Shown here: piece by piece, positions 16,855-24,803 of the stretch
Position numbering within the stretch: position 1 is the first letter of the stretch
How the letters are laid out: each line of letters starts with the position of its first letter
Assembly (NCBI GenBank): GCA_017626135.1
Contig: JAGAJI010000048.1
Span: 1 to 45,970, forward strand
DNA from: Clostridia bacterium
GTDB taxonomy: Bacteria > Bacillota > Clostridia > Christensenellales > Borkfalkiaceae
DNA length: 45,970 bases
Direction of reading: 5' to 3'
Notes under the pieces: model-generated
Told to the model about the DNA's origin: nothing
Database searches by the model: none
What the model saw: only the letters and a program-made list of their open reading frames with translations
Position numbers and translations under genes: made by a program

Positions 16855-18051
16855 TTATTCGGCGGTTTCTTCCGAGCCTTCGAGCGCACCGTGCATATCC
16901 TGCCAGTTCTTTTCCGCCGCCGCTTTGGCTTCCGCGTACTTCGTTTCGAATTCCGTGAAGAACGCCGCTTTCTTTTCCTGCTGTTTGACGGCGATCTCGT
17001 CCAGATGGTCGTTCACCTTGACGGAATATTCTTCAATCTTGGCGATGACGGTGTTATACGCTTTGGTAATTTCCTCTTTTGCTTTGTCGAGCTGTTCGTT
17101 TGCCGATGCCGCCGCGTCGAGAATCGCCTGTTCCGCCTTTTCCAGTCTGTCTTTCATGGCGTTGTACTCTTCTTCCGTGATCTCCACGGTGACGCTCACG
17201 TCGTCGCTCGTGTATTCGTATCTCATCTTTAAGTATTCCGCTTTCGCTTTACGGAAGTTTGCAAGTGCTATCTGATAAGGGCTGTTTTCGCTCACGAGCA
17301 AGTTCATACGAAGGGTTTCAATGCTTTCTACAAGCCCGGTGTAAACTATATTCAAACCGTCTACCAACGCCTGCGAAACTACGTTCAAATGGGATTTGAG
17401 AGTTTCGATCTCCGACTGCTGCATGATAAATTCTTTCTGTTCGTAGTACGCTTTTTTGAGCTCCTGCGAGTAGAATTCCGCCGTCTCCTTTCTCTCCGCT
17501 ACGAGGGCGTCGACGAGTTCTTTATACTCCATTTTCGCCGTTTCGATATAAGGCGCACATTCTTCCAAGAGTGCTTTCAATTCCGCTTCCGTAATCGCCT
17601 TTGCCTGACTTACTTTCGCCTTGATGTTCTCCTCGTTGAACGCTTCGTTCATCTTCGCAACGACGTCGTCGTAAAGGGCTTTCGCCTTTTCCGCATCGCC
17701 CGAGAAGGAGATATCGATCTGGTTGTCGCCGACGGACGCCGTACCCGAGACGAGGTAACCCGTTTCCGAAGAGACCTGCACGAAGAGCTTTGCCGCTTCT
17801 TCCGCCGTCTTGCCTTCGACGTTTGCAAACGCTTCGGCACTGATGATGAGGTTCCCCTCTTCGTTGAGCGCGTTCACCGTGACGACTTTGTCGTCTGCGT
17901 CAAGCACGAATTCCACCTGAGGGTTGAGGGAAATATTCATGACCTTTCCTTCTTCCGCATTTGCGGTTTCGGTCGGTTTACAACCGGAAAACGCCGCTGC
18001 GCCCAACGCCATCGCCATCGTCGTACATAAAATAGCCGTTAATTTTTTCAT
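16855..18051 (-). CDS. Lipoprotein with RsgI-like domain and long coiled coil
   Basis: 398 residues. A signal peptide ends in the lipobox FSGC (Cys24). Residues about 35-110 (MNISLNPQVEFVLDADDKVV, EGKTAEEAAKLF, SSETGYL) resemble the extracytoplasmic middle domain of RsgI-type anti-sigma-I factors, where 'INPSIEF...NRDGKVI...LNDDG' is typical. The cytoplasmic sigma-binding part and membrane helix of RsgI are absent. From about residue 130 to the end the protein is Ala/Glu/Lys-rich and strongly helical, probably a coiled coil. I choose ATG 18051 because CGGAGG lies nine bases upstream; the frame continues 18 codons further up without a binding site. It is monocistronic. Its function is unknown. 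Confidence 0.8.
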   Translation of the reverse strand: MKKLTAILCTTMAMALGAAAFSGCKPTETANAEEGKVMNISLNPQVEFVLDADDKVVTVNALNEEGNLIISAEAFANVEGKTAEEAAKLFVQVSSETGYLVSGTASVGDNQIDISFSGDAEKAKALYDDVVAKMNEAFNEENIKAKVSQAKAITEAELKALLEECAPYIETAKMEYKELVDALVAERKETAEFYSQELKKAYYEQKEFIMQQSEIETLKSHLNVVSQALVDGLNIVYTGLVESIETLRMNLLVSENSPYQIALANFRKAKAEYLKMRYEYTSDDVSVTVEITEEEYNAMKDRLEKAEQAILDAAASANEQLDKAKEEITKAYNTVIAKIEEYSVKVNDHLDEIAVKQQEKKAAFFTEFETKYAEAKAAAEKNWQDMHGALEGSEETAE

Positions 18052-18096
18052 CGTTAAAATCCTCCGATTTTCGTTTTGCAATTTGTTTTTGCATTT

Positions 18097-18102
18097 ATTA
18101 TA
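18097..18102 (-). promoter_or_regulatory. Probable -10 box of the RsgI-like lipoprotein gene
   Basis: A TATAAT lies 46 bases upstream of the start at 18051 on the minus strand, but no good -35 match is found 16-18 bases further up (the region reads GCAACAAAA). An activator or alternative sigma factor may be involved. Confidence 0.35.
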
Positions 18103-18260
18103 CAAGCCCGTCCTACCTTTTGTTGCAGAAAAAATAAAAAAAGTTGAAAATTTTTACAGGACCTTGTGTCCGAACGTCGGAGCATATGCTTACGTTACAA
18201 TATTTATTATACGTAAACGAAAAAAGATACGCAAGTCGCCCGTTTTTTTGAATGAAAGTA

Positions 18261-18289
18261 TTGACAAAATGAAAAATTCGTCGTATAAT
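18261..18289 (+). promoter_or_regulatory. Sigma-70 promoter of the four-helix membrane protein gene
   Basis: Consensus TTGACA, 17-base spacer, TATAAT, about 33 bases before the ATG at 18322. Confidence 0.88.
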
Positions 18290-18321
18290 GATATTACTAT
18301 ATTGATTTTGGAGGTTTCCCC

Positions 18322-18798
18322 ATGGCAAAGACAAAAAACCAGGGACTGAAATGGTTTCATTTCCTCATCTACTTCGCACTCTGGCTCAACGCGATCGTAT
18401 GCGCTCTGAACGGCATTATGCAACTCACGGGCGCTTCTTATGAAATTCTCGGCATAGCCGCAGAAGATATGTATGCGACCTATCCCACGTTGAAGACGGT
18501 GGATTTGGTTTTCGGCGTCGCCTACCTCGTTTTTGCGCTCTTCTGCATCATCACCCGTTCCCGTCTCGCACACTTTAAGAAAGGCGCGCCTTCTATGTTG
18601 ATCGCCTTCTACGTGCTCAGCGCTTTGATTACCATCGGCAGTACCGTTGCCGGCGGTGTCGCTATGAGACTTGAGCCGCAAGGCCTGCTCAACCTTTTCA
18701 TCGAAGAAAACTTCCTCAGTTCGATCATCGGCACCGTGATTGCAATTCTTATCAATAAGGTGTACTTCGGCAAGCGTGCGCATATGTTCGTGAACTGA
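18322..18798 (+). CDS. Small integral membrane protein, four predicted helices
   Basis: 158 residues with hydrophobic segments at about 12-32 (FHFLIYFALWLNAIVCALNG), 57-78 (LVFGVAYLVFALFCII), 90-112 (MLIAFYVLSALITIGSTVAG) and 130-148 (SSIIGTVIAILINKVYF). Both termini are Lys-rich and probably cytoplasmic. GGAGG precedes the ATG. It stands alone between a consensus promoter and a strong terminator, and is divergent from the lipoprotein at 16855-18051. I do not recognise a family. Confidence 0.85.
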   Translation: MAKTKNQGLKWFHFLIYFALWLNAIVCALNGIMQLTGASYEILGIAAEDMYATYPTLKTVDLVFGVAYLVFALFCIITRSRLAHFKKGAPSMLIAFYVLSALITIGSTVAGGVAMRLEPQGLLNLFIEENFLSSIIGTVIAILINKVYFGKRAHMFVN

Positions 18799-18814
18799 AA
18801 AATATTGAATGCGA

Positions 18815-18848
18815 AAAAAAGGGATAGGCGATCGCCTATCCTTTTTTC
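18815..18848. terminator. Bidirectional terminator between convergent genes
   Basis: The 20-base perfect palindrome at 18822-18841 (GGATAGGC GATC GCCTATCC core) is flanked by a run of A on the left and T on the right, so it can terminate both the plus-strand gene at 18322 and the minus-strand spoIVA unit. It overlaps the last two codons of the small gene at 18836. Confidence 0.85.
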
Positions 18849-19000
18849 GTTGGAGTATTTGGTTTGGACGGGGTACCCATGTCTGCGTTCATCGCAGGAT
18901 TTCCCCCTTCCGTCAATGCTCGGAGCGAGGATAAATACGCCGCGTATTCCTCTTCCGTGATCTTGGGTACTTTGTCTTTTTTATGTTTCGTCTTGCTCAT
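18836..19000 (-). CDS. Small hypothetical protein downstream of spoIVA
   Basis: 54 residues: a very basic N-terminus (MSKTKHKKDKVPKI), an amphipathic helix (EEEYAAYLSSLRAL) and a Pro/Thr/Lys-rich tail (SKPNTPTKKG). The ATG at 19000 has CGGAGG at a good distance; the frame is open 16 codons further up, but no binding site is seen there. It starts 63 bases after the spoIVA stop with no terminator between them, so it is probably co-transcribed in the mother cell. No family is recognised. Confidence 0.65.
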   Translation of the reverse strand: MSKTKHKKDKVPKITEEEYAAYLSSLRALTEGGNPAMNADMGTPSKPNTPTKKG

Positions 19001-19063
19001 ACAAGCGCCTCCGTATCCGATTTGGTAAAAGTATGCCCCTCCTTCCACCCTTTTATTCCGAGA

Positions 19064-20527
19064 TCAGAATAAAATACAGATGAGATTGCCTTTCCCGTCG
19101 TTGACAATCCTCGACACGGTGCGACGGAGCTTTTTGCGAAGCTCGGGCGGCACGGCTTTGTTCTTTGCCGCCAGTTCCTCGCTCATAAGCGCGCGCAGGG
19201 ATTTGCCGAAAATGTTCGTTTCCCAAACGTCTCCTTCCTCGTAACTTCTGAGAGTCTCCTGCACGAACTCCTCCCCCTGTTGCTCGGTACCGATGATGGG
19301 ATTGACCGAGCCCGTCACGTCGATTTTCACGACGTGGTAGCTGGGCGCCTTCGCTCTGAAATCCACGGCGTAACCGCCGCCCTTTTTGACGAGCTTGGGC
19401 TTTTGCAACTCGTAGTCCCCCTCGGTTGGGAACACGATTCCGTAGCCGCCCTCCGCCGCCTCCGCCAAAGCATCCTTCACCTTGTCGTATGCCCGTTTGG
19501 TCTCCGCCAACCCGCTCGCATAGCGGAGCAACGCCAAATCGTCCTCGAGCGTCTCTCCGCACCGTTCGCCGATCGTTTCGAGAAACAACGACTTCTTCGC
19601 GTCGATGAAAATCTCCACGCTCCCTTTGCCCAAATCCATGCGGATCTCCGTGGGGTTGATAAAGCCGCTCGCCTCCTCAAACAGCGTTTCCAGCGCAAAG
19701 CAATCGCGCATTTTTACGATGCTTTCCGACGCTTTTTTCACCGCGCCAAGGAGCTCGCTCACCGCCTTTTCGTCTTCCGAAAGGGACTGCAACCACCTCG
19801 GCATCTTGACGTCGATGCGCGTGACGGGAAACTCAAACAGCGCCTTTTTAAGCACTTCCAAGATCTCCGTCTCTCCCATGTTTTCGACGTTCAACGCGAC
19901 CATGGGTGCCTCGTATTTCTCTTCAAGGGCGTGGAGCAGCTCCCCTTGCGAGGCGGGCTCGCGACAGTTCAAAACGATGACGAAGGGCTTTTTCAACGCC
20001 TTCAATTCCTGCACGGCGCGCTCCTCCGCCGCCACGTAATTTTCGCGCGGAATGTCCGCGATGCTCCCGTCCGTCGTCACGAGCACGCCGATGGTGGAAT
20101 GTTCCCGAATGACCTTTTCCGTGCCCAGAGCCGCCGCCTCTTCGAAGGGCATCGCCTCTTCCCGCCAAGGGGTCTTGACAAGACGCGGAACGCCGTCCTC
20201 TTCAAACCCGTTCGCCCCCTCGACGGCAAAGCCCACGCAATCGACGAGCCGCACGGAGACCTCCGTGCCCTTGGCAAGGGAAAGCCGCGCTGCTTTTGCA
20301 GGCACGAATTTGGGCTCGGTCGTCATGACCGTCTTGCCTGCCGCCGATTGCGGTAGTTCGTCCGTCATCTCCGCCCGTACGCCCGCGTCCGCCGAAGGCA
20401 GCACGAGAGTTTCCATAAACCGTTTGATAAAGGTGGACTTGCCCGTGCGAACGGGTCCCACCACCCCCACGTAAATATCACCGCCCGTGCGGTTTGCTAT
20501 ATCCTGATATACGCTGTAATGTTCCAT
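19064..20527 (-). CDS. spoIVA: Stage IV sporulation protein A, spore coat ATPase
   Basis: SpoIVA polymerises with ATP hydrolysis on the outer forespore membrane and is the base layer of the spore coat, also needed for cortex formation. The N-terminus YQDIANRTGGDIYVGVVGPV followed by the P-loop GPVRTGKST (24-32) is diagnostic, and the C-terminus IVNDGKGNLICILF is the conserved membrane-targeting end. At 487 residues it is full length (about 492 in Bacillus). GGGAGG precedes the ATG. In Bacillus it is sigma-E dependent, and a sigma-E-like promoter lies at 20598-20626. Its presence argues that the organism forms endospores. Confidence 0.97.
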   Translation of the reverse strand: MEHYSVYQDIANRTGGDIYVGVVGPVRTGKSTFIKRFMETLVLPSADAGVRAEMTDELPQSAAGKTVMTTEPKFVPAKAARLSLAKGTEVSVRLVDCVGFAVEGANGFEEDGVPRLVKTPWREEAMPFEEAAALGTEKVIREHSTIGVLVTTDGSIADIPRENYVAAEERAVQELKALKKPFVIVLNCREPASQGELLHALEEKYEAPMVALNVENMGETEILEVLKKALFEFPVTRIDVKMPRWLQSLSEDEKAVSELLGAVKKASESIVKMRDCFALETLFEEASGFINPTEIRMDLGKGSVEIFIDAKKSLFLETIGERCGETLEDDLALLRYASGLAETKRAYDKVKDALAEAAEGGYGIVFPTEGDYELQKPKLVKKGGGYAVDFRAKAPSYHVVKIDVTGSVNPIIGTEQQGEEFVQETLRSYEEGDVWETNIFGKSLRALMSEELAAKNKAVPPELRKKLRRTVSRIVNDGKGNLICILF

Positions 20528-20565
20528 GCGTGACCTCCCATCCTCTTTTTACGGAATTTTGCCTA

Positions 20566-20610
20566 TAAAAAATCCGCAGATAATAGCCTTACGGTCTACT
20601 ATATGCGGAT
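20566..20610 (-). terminator. Terminator of the TPR/HEAT operon
   Basis: Minus strand: ATCCGCATATAGTAG pairs with CTATTATCTGCGGAT, followed by TTTTTTATAG. It lies 22 bases after the stop of the HEAT-like gene and before spoIVA, so spoIVA needs its own promoter. Confidence 0.85.
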
Positions 20611-20626
20611 CATTGTATCTTTATTC
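20598..20626 (-). promoter_or_regulatory. Possible sigma-E promoter of spoIVA
   Basis: Minus strand: GAATAAA (20626-20620), 14-base spacer, CATATAGT (20605-20598), close to the Bacillus sigma-E pattern KMATATT-N14-CATACAHT. The -10 element lies inside the 5' arm of the preceding terminator. The -35 match is only partial. Confidence 0.4.
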
Positions 20627-20631
20627 CTTTC

Positions 20632-21450
20632 TTATTTCTCTTCGCGCGCCTTTTCTTTCGCGGCTTCCACTCTCAAATAGTCCTTGTCGCTTGAAAAATC
20701 CCGCTGCTCGTCGTACTCGCCGCCGAGCGCCTCGATCGCGTATTTGAGTTCCTGAAATTCCACGAATCCGATGGACTCGTCGCCGATTTTGCGGAAGAGG
20801 TGGGGCAACGCCCGTTCGTCCCCGTACGTCGCCAAATATCTCGCGCGCAGGGTGAGTTGCCATTCCTCCGAGTCGGAAAACGCCGACAGGAGCGCCGCGT
20901 ACACTTCCTCGTCGCGGACGGTGACGTGGGAGAGGATTTCGAGCGCACTCTCTTCCTCCTTGCCCGATTGATACAGCGCGAGCGCCTGCTCCTTCACCTC
21001 GTCGGCACATTCGTTCAAAAGAGCGACGACCTGCTCCTTCACCTCGGCGTCTGCCTCCGATTGCAACAGAGCAAAGTACCCCTCGAACGCGCGCGGATCG
21101 TCCCCGAGCAGACGGACGGCGTAGGAGGCAAGCTCTCCGTTTCCCGTCGTCAAAAGGGGTAGCAAACGTTCGGTCAGTTCCCGTTTTTCCAGCTCGCAAA
21201 GCAAAAATTCGGGCACGGAGATTCCCTGTTCGACGTGCGCGGAAAGCGTTTCCACGAGCGTTTCGTCCGACATCCCCGCATAGTACTGCTTGGGCGTGCA
21301 TTTGATTTTGGCGACGTAGGTGTCGCCGAACTGCTGATACAGTTTGGGAATCACGTCCTCCCACGCCTTTGCGGAGCGTTTCTTTTTGCTCTCTTTCATG
21401 AACTGCGCGACTTTCTCGTCGAAAAGCCCGTCGAAATCAATGGGTTTCAT
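20632..21450 (-). CDS. Hypothetical protein with HEAT-like helical repeats
   Basis: 272 residues, almost wholly helical and acidic. Repeats of about 30-40 residues recur (LTTGNGELASYAVRLLGDDP, SEADAEVKEQVVALLNECAD, SDSEEWQLTLRARYLATYGD), suggesting a HEAT-like solenoid. The C-terminal region (GFVEFQELKYAIEALGGEYD) is followed by a Lys/Glu tail. No catalytic motif is visible. The ATG overlaps the end of the TPR gene by 14 bases and has AGGAG inside it, so the two are coupled and may act together as scaffolds. Confidence 0.75.
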   Translation of the reverse strand: MKPIDFDGLFDEKVAQFMKESKKKRSAKAWEDVIPKLYQQFGDTYVAKIKCTPKQYYAGMSDETLVETLSAHVEQGISVPEFLLCELEKRELTERLLPLLTTGNGELASYAVRLLGDDPRAFEGYFALLQSEADAEVKEQVVALLNECADEVKEQALALYQSGKEEESALEILSHVTVRDEEVYAALLSAFSDSEEWQLTLRARYLATYGDERALPHLFRKIGDESIGFVEFQELKYAIEALGGEYDEQRDFSSDKDYLRVEAAKEKAREEK

Positions 21451-23182
21451 GCTCGTTTTCTCCTTCGCTTCCTACGCGGTTTTCTTCCTTTTTTACTCCG
21501 TACGAACTGCCGACTGCCGCCGTCAGCAACGCTTTGACCCGTTCCACGTCGGCGTCGAACGCCGCCGCAATCGCGGTGGGATTGTTGCCCAGCTCTTTGA
21601 GCCCCGTCATCATGTAGACGGCGCAGGCGCAATCATCCGCGCTTTCCACGAGATTCAGCGCGTCGTGTTCCGCAAGTGCTTGATACAGCCCTTCCGCCGC
21701 CCGTTTCATCTTGACGCCGTAGTCGTCCCGCAGGGCGGTGAATTTGGACGCCACTTTCGCGTACCCTTCCAGAAATTTCTTTCGCCGCTTTCTGCCCAAC
21801 GCAATGCGGCGCACGGTGATCCGCTTATAGATATTGCAAAGCACCAGTCCGAATTCCGCGTCCTCGTTGCGCTCGTACAATAGACGCAAAGTTTCGAGTT
21901 TGAGCACGTCCGCCACTTCGGGGTCGAGGAGCTTGTTCTGCACGAACTCGTCGGCGCGCGCGTGGGTCGCCGTGACGAGCCCCAAAAACTGCAAATCTTT
22001 GTCCTCGCCGTCCATCTCGTCGAAACACCAGTCCAGATACCCGTCGTATAAAAGGAGCAACCCGAACAACTGCGCGTCCTCCTTGGACGATTCACTCACC
22101 TGCACGAGCACGTCGCAACGACGCTCCCGTTCCGCCTGTGGCAGGTGATAGAAATAGATGAGTTCGGGGGGCTCTCCCCCTTCCTCGTCGTATCGGCACA
22201 ATTCTTTCCGATAATATTTCGCCACCTCCGCGTCGGGATAGATGGTGCAAAGCTCAGAAAAGGTTTTGATGCTTTCCTTTACGTAGCCGCTCTTATAGGC
22301 GGAAACCCCTTTGAAATACAGGACTCTGCCGTCGTAGGGCGTCTTTTGATCGAGTTGGCGGAATTTTGCATACGCCGCCTCGTGCAATCCGTTCTCGCAA
22401 CAGACGGTCGCTATTTTATACAGATCTTCCGCATCCGTGGAATCTCTCTCCGCGAGCTGCTCGGCAATGGCGCGGCTTTCTGCGTTTCTGCCCTGCTCGA
22501 TATACACCGCCGCAAGGGTGGCAAGAACGCGCACGTTGTCGGGCTCAATTTCCAGAAGGTCGTTGCAGACGAGCTCCGCCGCCTCCGCCTCCCCCTTCAA
22601 AAGGTGGGCAACCGCGCACATTTCCATCGCTTGCGCGTACTGTTTCGAGCCCTTGGTAACCGTGGAGAACTCCTGAATGGCGCGATCGCAATCCCCGAGT
22701 TTCAACGCCTGCGAACCGATGCGAATCTCCTCGGAATAGTCGGCAAGGCGGGGAGGATAGACGAAACGGAGCTTGCTTTTCTTCGGGCTCGCGAAGGCTT
22801 CGGCGATATCCATTTTGAAGTCCTCAGGCAAATTCTCCTCGTCCGCGTTGAGAAGCTGGTTATAGTAATACGCCGACTGGCTCTCCTGTCCCAAAGTCAG
22901 GAAATTGACGGCGAGGGATTCGTATACGTCGGGTAGCTCCTCTTCCGTGGCGACGTCCAAATAGCGGAACCACCAACGGATCGCCGTGCCCTGCAGTTGC
23001 ATTCCTTCGTAGATATCGGCAAGGCGCGCGAAAACTTCCCCGTCGCCGCCGTATTCGTTCAGTTCCCTGTGCGCGAATTTCAGCGCGGAGACGAAGTTCC
23101 CCTCGTTATAATATTTATCCGCCATGATGCCCAAACGCCCACGGCTGAAATCGATCTTTCTTACCTTACCCGTCTTTTTCAT
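21437..23182 (-). CDS. Tetratricopeptide repeat protein
   Basis: 581 residues. TPR-like units begin at about residue 20 (ADKYYNEGNFVSALKFAHRE, GEVFARLADIYEGMQLQGTA) and recur through about 330 (LKLGDCDRAIQEFSTVTKGS, VRVLATLAAVYIEQGRNAES, LYKIATVCCENGLHEAAYAK, VLYFKGVSAYKSGYVKESIK). The C-terminal half is helical, with a basic patch (KRITVRRIALGRKRRKKFLE). No signal peptide, so probably a cytoplasmic scaffold. It overlaps hslO upstream by 17 bases and the HEAT-like gene downstream by 14. Confidence 0.8.
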   Translation of the reverse strand: MKKTGKVRKIDFSRGRLGIMADKYYNEGNFVSALKFAHRELNEYGGDGEVFARLADIYEGMQLQGTAIRWWFRYLDVATEEELPDVYESLAVNFLTLGQESQSAYYYNQLLNADEENLPEDFKMDIAEAFASPKKSKLRFVYPPRLADYSEEIRIGSQALKLGDCDRAIQEFSTVTKGSKQYAQAMEMCAVAHLLKGEAEAAELVCNDLLEIEPDNVRVLATLAAVYIEQGRNAESRAIAEQLAERDSTDAEDLYKIATVCCENGLHEAAYAKFRQLDQKTPYDGRVLYFKGVSAYKSGYVKESIKTFSELCTIYPDAEVAKYYRKELCRYDEEGGEPPELIYFYHLPQAERERRCDVLVQVSESSKEDAQLFGLLLLYDGYLDWCFDEMDGEDKDLQFLGLVTATHARADEFVQNKLLDPEVADVLKLETLRLLYERNEDAEFGLVLCNIYKRITVRRIALGRKRRKKFLEGYAKVASKFTALRDDYGVKMKRAAEGLYQALAEHDALNLVESADDCACAVYMMTGLKELGNNPTAIAAAFDADVERVKALLTAAVGSSYGVKKEENRVGSEGENEHETH

Positions 23183-24047
23183 CTACGTATCCTTTTGATT
23201 TTCCGAACAACCGATCGATATCCTCGTCAAAAAATTCGTAATCGGTGTTGCAATAGTGACAATGCACGCGTACGGCGCCGTCCTCGCGCACGATCCTGCG
23301 CAGCTCCGCCTCCCCCAACGACACCATCACGCGTGAAAGATATTCCCTTGAACAGTTGCATTTGTATTGCGCGTCCCGCACCTCGAGCGTCTCCTCTTCC
23401 ACGTCGAATTGCGATTTCAACGCAGACATGGTACCCTCGTTCTTGATTTTTTCAAGAAGGGCGGAAAGATCCAGCGAAGCTACGGCGGCAAGCGTTTCCT
23501 CGTCCGCGAAGGGCAGAGGTTGCACGGCTACCACACCCGCAAAGCGGCATTTGCCGTCCTCGTCGAGCTCCACGCTCGAGTGCAGGCGCGTGGGGAGCTG
23601 TTCGCTGATGCGGAAATATTCCTCGAACCCCTCGTCCAGTCCTGCGTTTTCAGGCAGGGCGCACGCGCCCACGAAGGGGCGGTTGTAACCGTCGTCCCGA
23701 ATGACGGTCAGGTAGGAATTGCCGCTAAGGAGCGCCCGTTCGCTCTCCTCGTTTCCTTCGCCCGTCGCGTCCGTATTCAAAATATAGCCGCGCATATTCA
23801 GTTTGCGATTCCCCGAAACGGCGATCTCGCCGCAGGCGTCCCCTTTTAGAGAGAGGGAAATTTCCCCCGTTTCCTCTTTGAGACAAGCGCTCATAAAGGT
23901 CATCAAAGACAGCGCCTTGCCAAAGACGTAGGCGGAGGCTTTGGAGAGTAAATGCGTACCTGCCCCCCTCGTTACCATCTCCGTCGTGTCGGCAAGGGTC
24001 AAAGACACCCGTCCGTTATAAATCAAAGTGCGTACCAAATTTTTCAT
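23166..24047 (-). CDS. hslO: Redox-regulated chaperone Hsp33
   Basis: A holdase activated by oxidation and unfolding. The zinc switch is intact: CNC (Cys230, Cys232) and CHYC (Cys263, Cys266) at the C-terminus. The N-terminal core (RTLIYNGRVSLTLADTTEMV, GRGYIL-like MRGYILNTDA) fits the family. At 293 residues it is normal. It starts two bases after the methyltransferase stop. Cotranscription with TPR and HEAT-like scaffolds suggests a proteostasis context, but that is inference. Confidence 0.95.
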   Translation of the reverse strand: MKNLVRTLIYNGRVSLTLADTTEMVTRGAGTHLLSKASAYVFGKALSLMTFMSACLKEETGEISLSLKGDACGEIAVSGNRKLNMRGYILNTDATGEGNEESERALLSGNSYLTVIRDDGYNRPFVGACALPENAGLDEGFEEYFRISEQLPTRLHSSVELDEDGKCRFAGVVAVQPLPFADEETLAAVASLDLSALLEKIKNEGTMSALKSQFDVEEETLEVRDAQYKCNCSREYLSRVMVSLGEAELRRIVREDGAVRVHCHYCNTDYEFFDEDIDRLFGKSKGYVDEKDG

Positions 24048-24049
24048 CT

Positions 24050-24787
24050 TTATTTCTTCCTTGCCAAGAAGACGATGCGGTCGCTTCTCTCTTTGTCTTC
24101 GCCGAGGTGCCCCTCGATTTCGAGCACCTCGAACCCGTTTCTCACGAGCGCCGCCACGATCTCCTCTTCCGTATACGAATACTGTCTGTGCGTTTCGTCC
24201 ATGCGCTCGAACGCGCCGTCCTCCCGCCGAACGAAGAGGGTGACGTCCATCGTCACGCCGTCCTCTTCCTCACGGTTGAAGCTCAGATAGGTAATCTCGT
24301 CGCGGTCGTCCGCTGAAACAGTATTTGCAATTTTCTCCTTGAATTTACGCGCGGAGCTGATATCGAAGAGGAAAATCCCCCCTTTCCGCAACCCACCGCG
24401 CACGTTTTTGAAGGCGGCGTCCAACTTGGTTTTGGGGATATAGTTGATACAATCGTTGATTGCCGTCACGAAGTCAAACCGCGACGGGAGTTTTGTCTTG
24501 GTGATATCCCCCAAAATATATTCGCTGCGAACGCCCCGAGAAAGGGCGGTCTCCTGCGCAAAGTCGAGCATTTCCGCCGAAATATCCATGCCCGTCATGG
24601 CGTAGCCCTGCTTTTGAAAGGCACGCGTAAACCAACCGCCGCCGCATCCCACGTCCAGTCCGCTTGCGAGCGGATAGCGGGAAAGCTTGTCAATTAAATA
24701 CTGCGACCATTGTTCGTAGCCGCAGTCGTCATTGAGGTATTCGAACCATTTTGCAAGGTAGGCATACGCCTGTTTTTTTTCGTTCAT
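24050..24787 (-). CDS. Class I SAM-dependent methyltransferase
   Basis: 245 residues with the Rossmann-type SAM site: motif I SGLDVGCGGGWF (42-53), an acidic loop at GMDISAEML, motif II-like ILGDITKTKLP and the post-motif NDCINYI. The C-terminal half has antiparallel strands (DVTLFVRREDGAFERM DETHRQYSYT). The family acts on small molecules or cell-envelope substrates; the substrate cannot be told. It lies between a membrane protein and hslO in a five-gene operon. Confidence 0.85.
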   Translation of the reverse strand: MNEKKQAYAYLAKWFEYLNDDCGYEQWSQYLIDKLSRYPLASGLDVGCGGGWFTRAFQKQGYAMTGMDISAEMLDFAQETALSRGVRSEYILGDITKTKLPSRFDFVTAINDCINYIPKTKLDAAFKNVRGGLRKGGIFLFDISSARKFKEKIANTVSADDRDEITYLSFNREEEDGVTMDVTLFVRREDGAFERMDETHRQYSYTEEEIVAALVRNGFEVLEIEGHLGEDKERSDRIVFLARKK

Positions 24788-24803
24788 CTCATACCTGCCG
24801 GGG

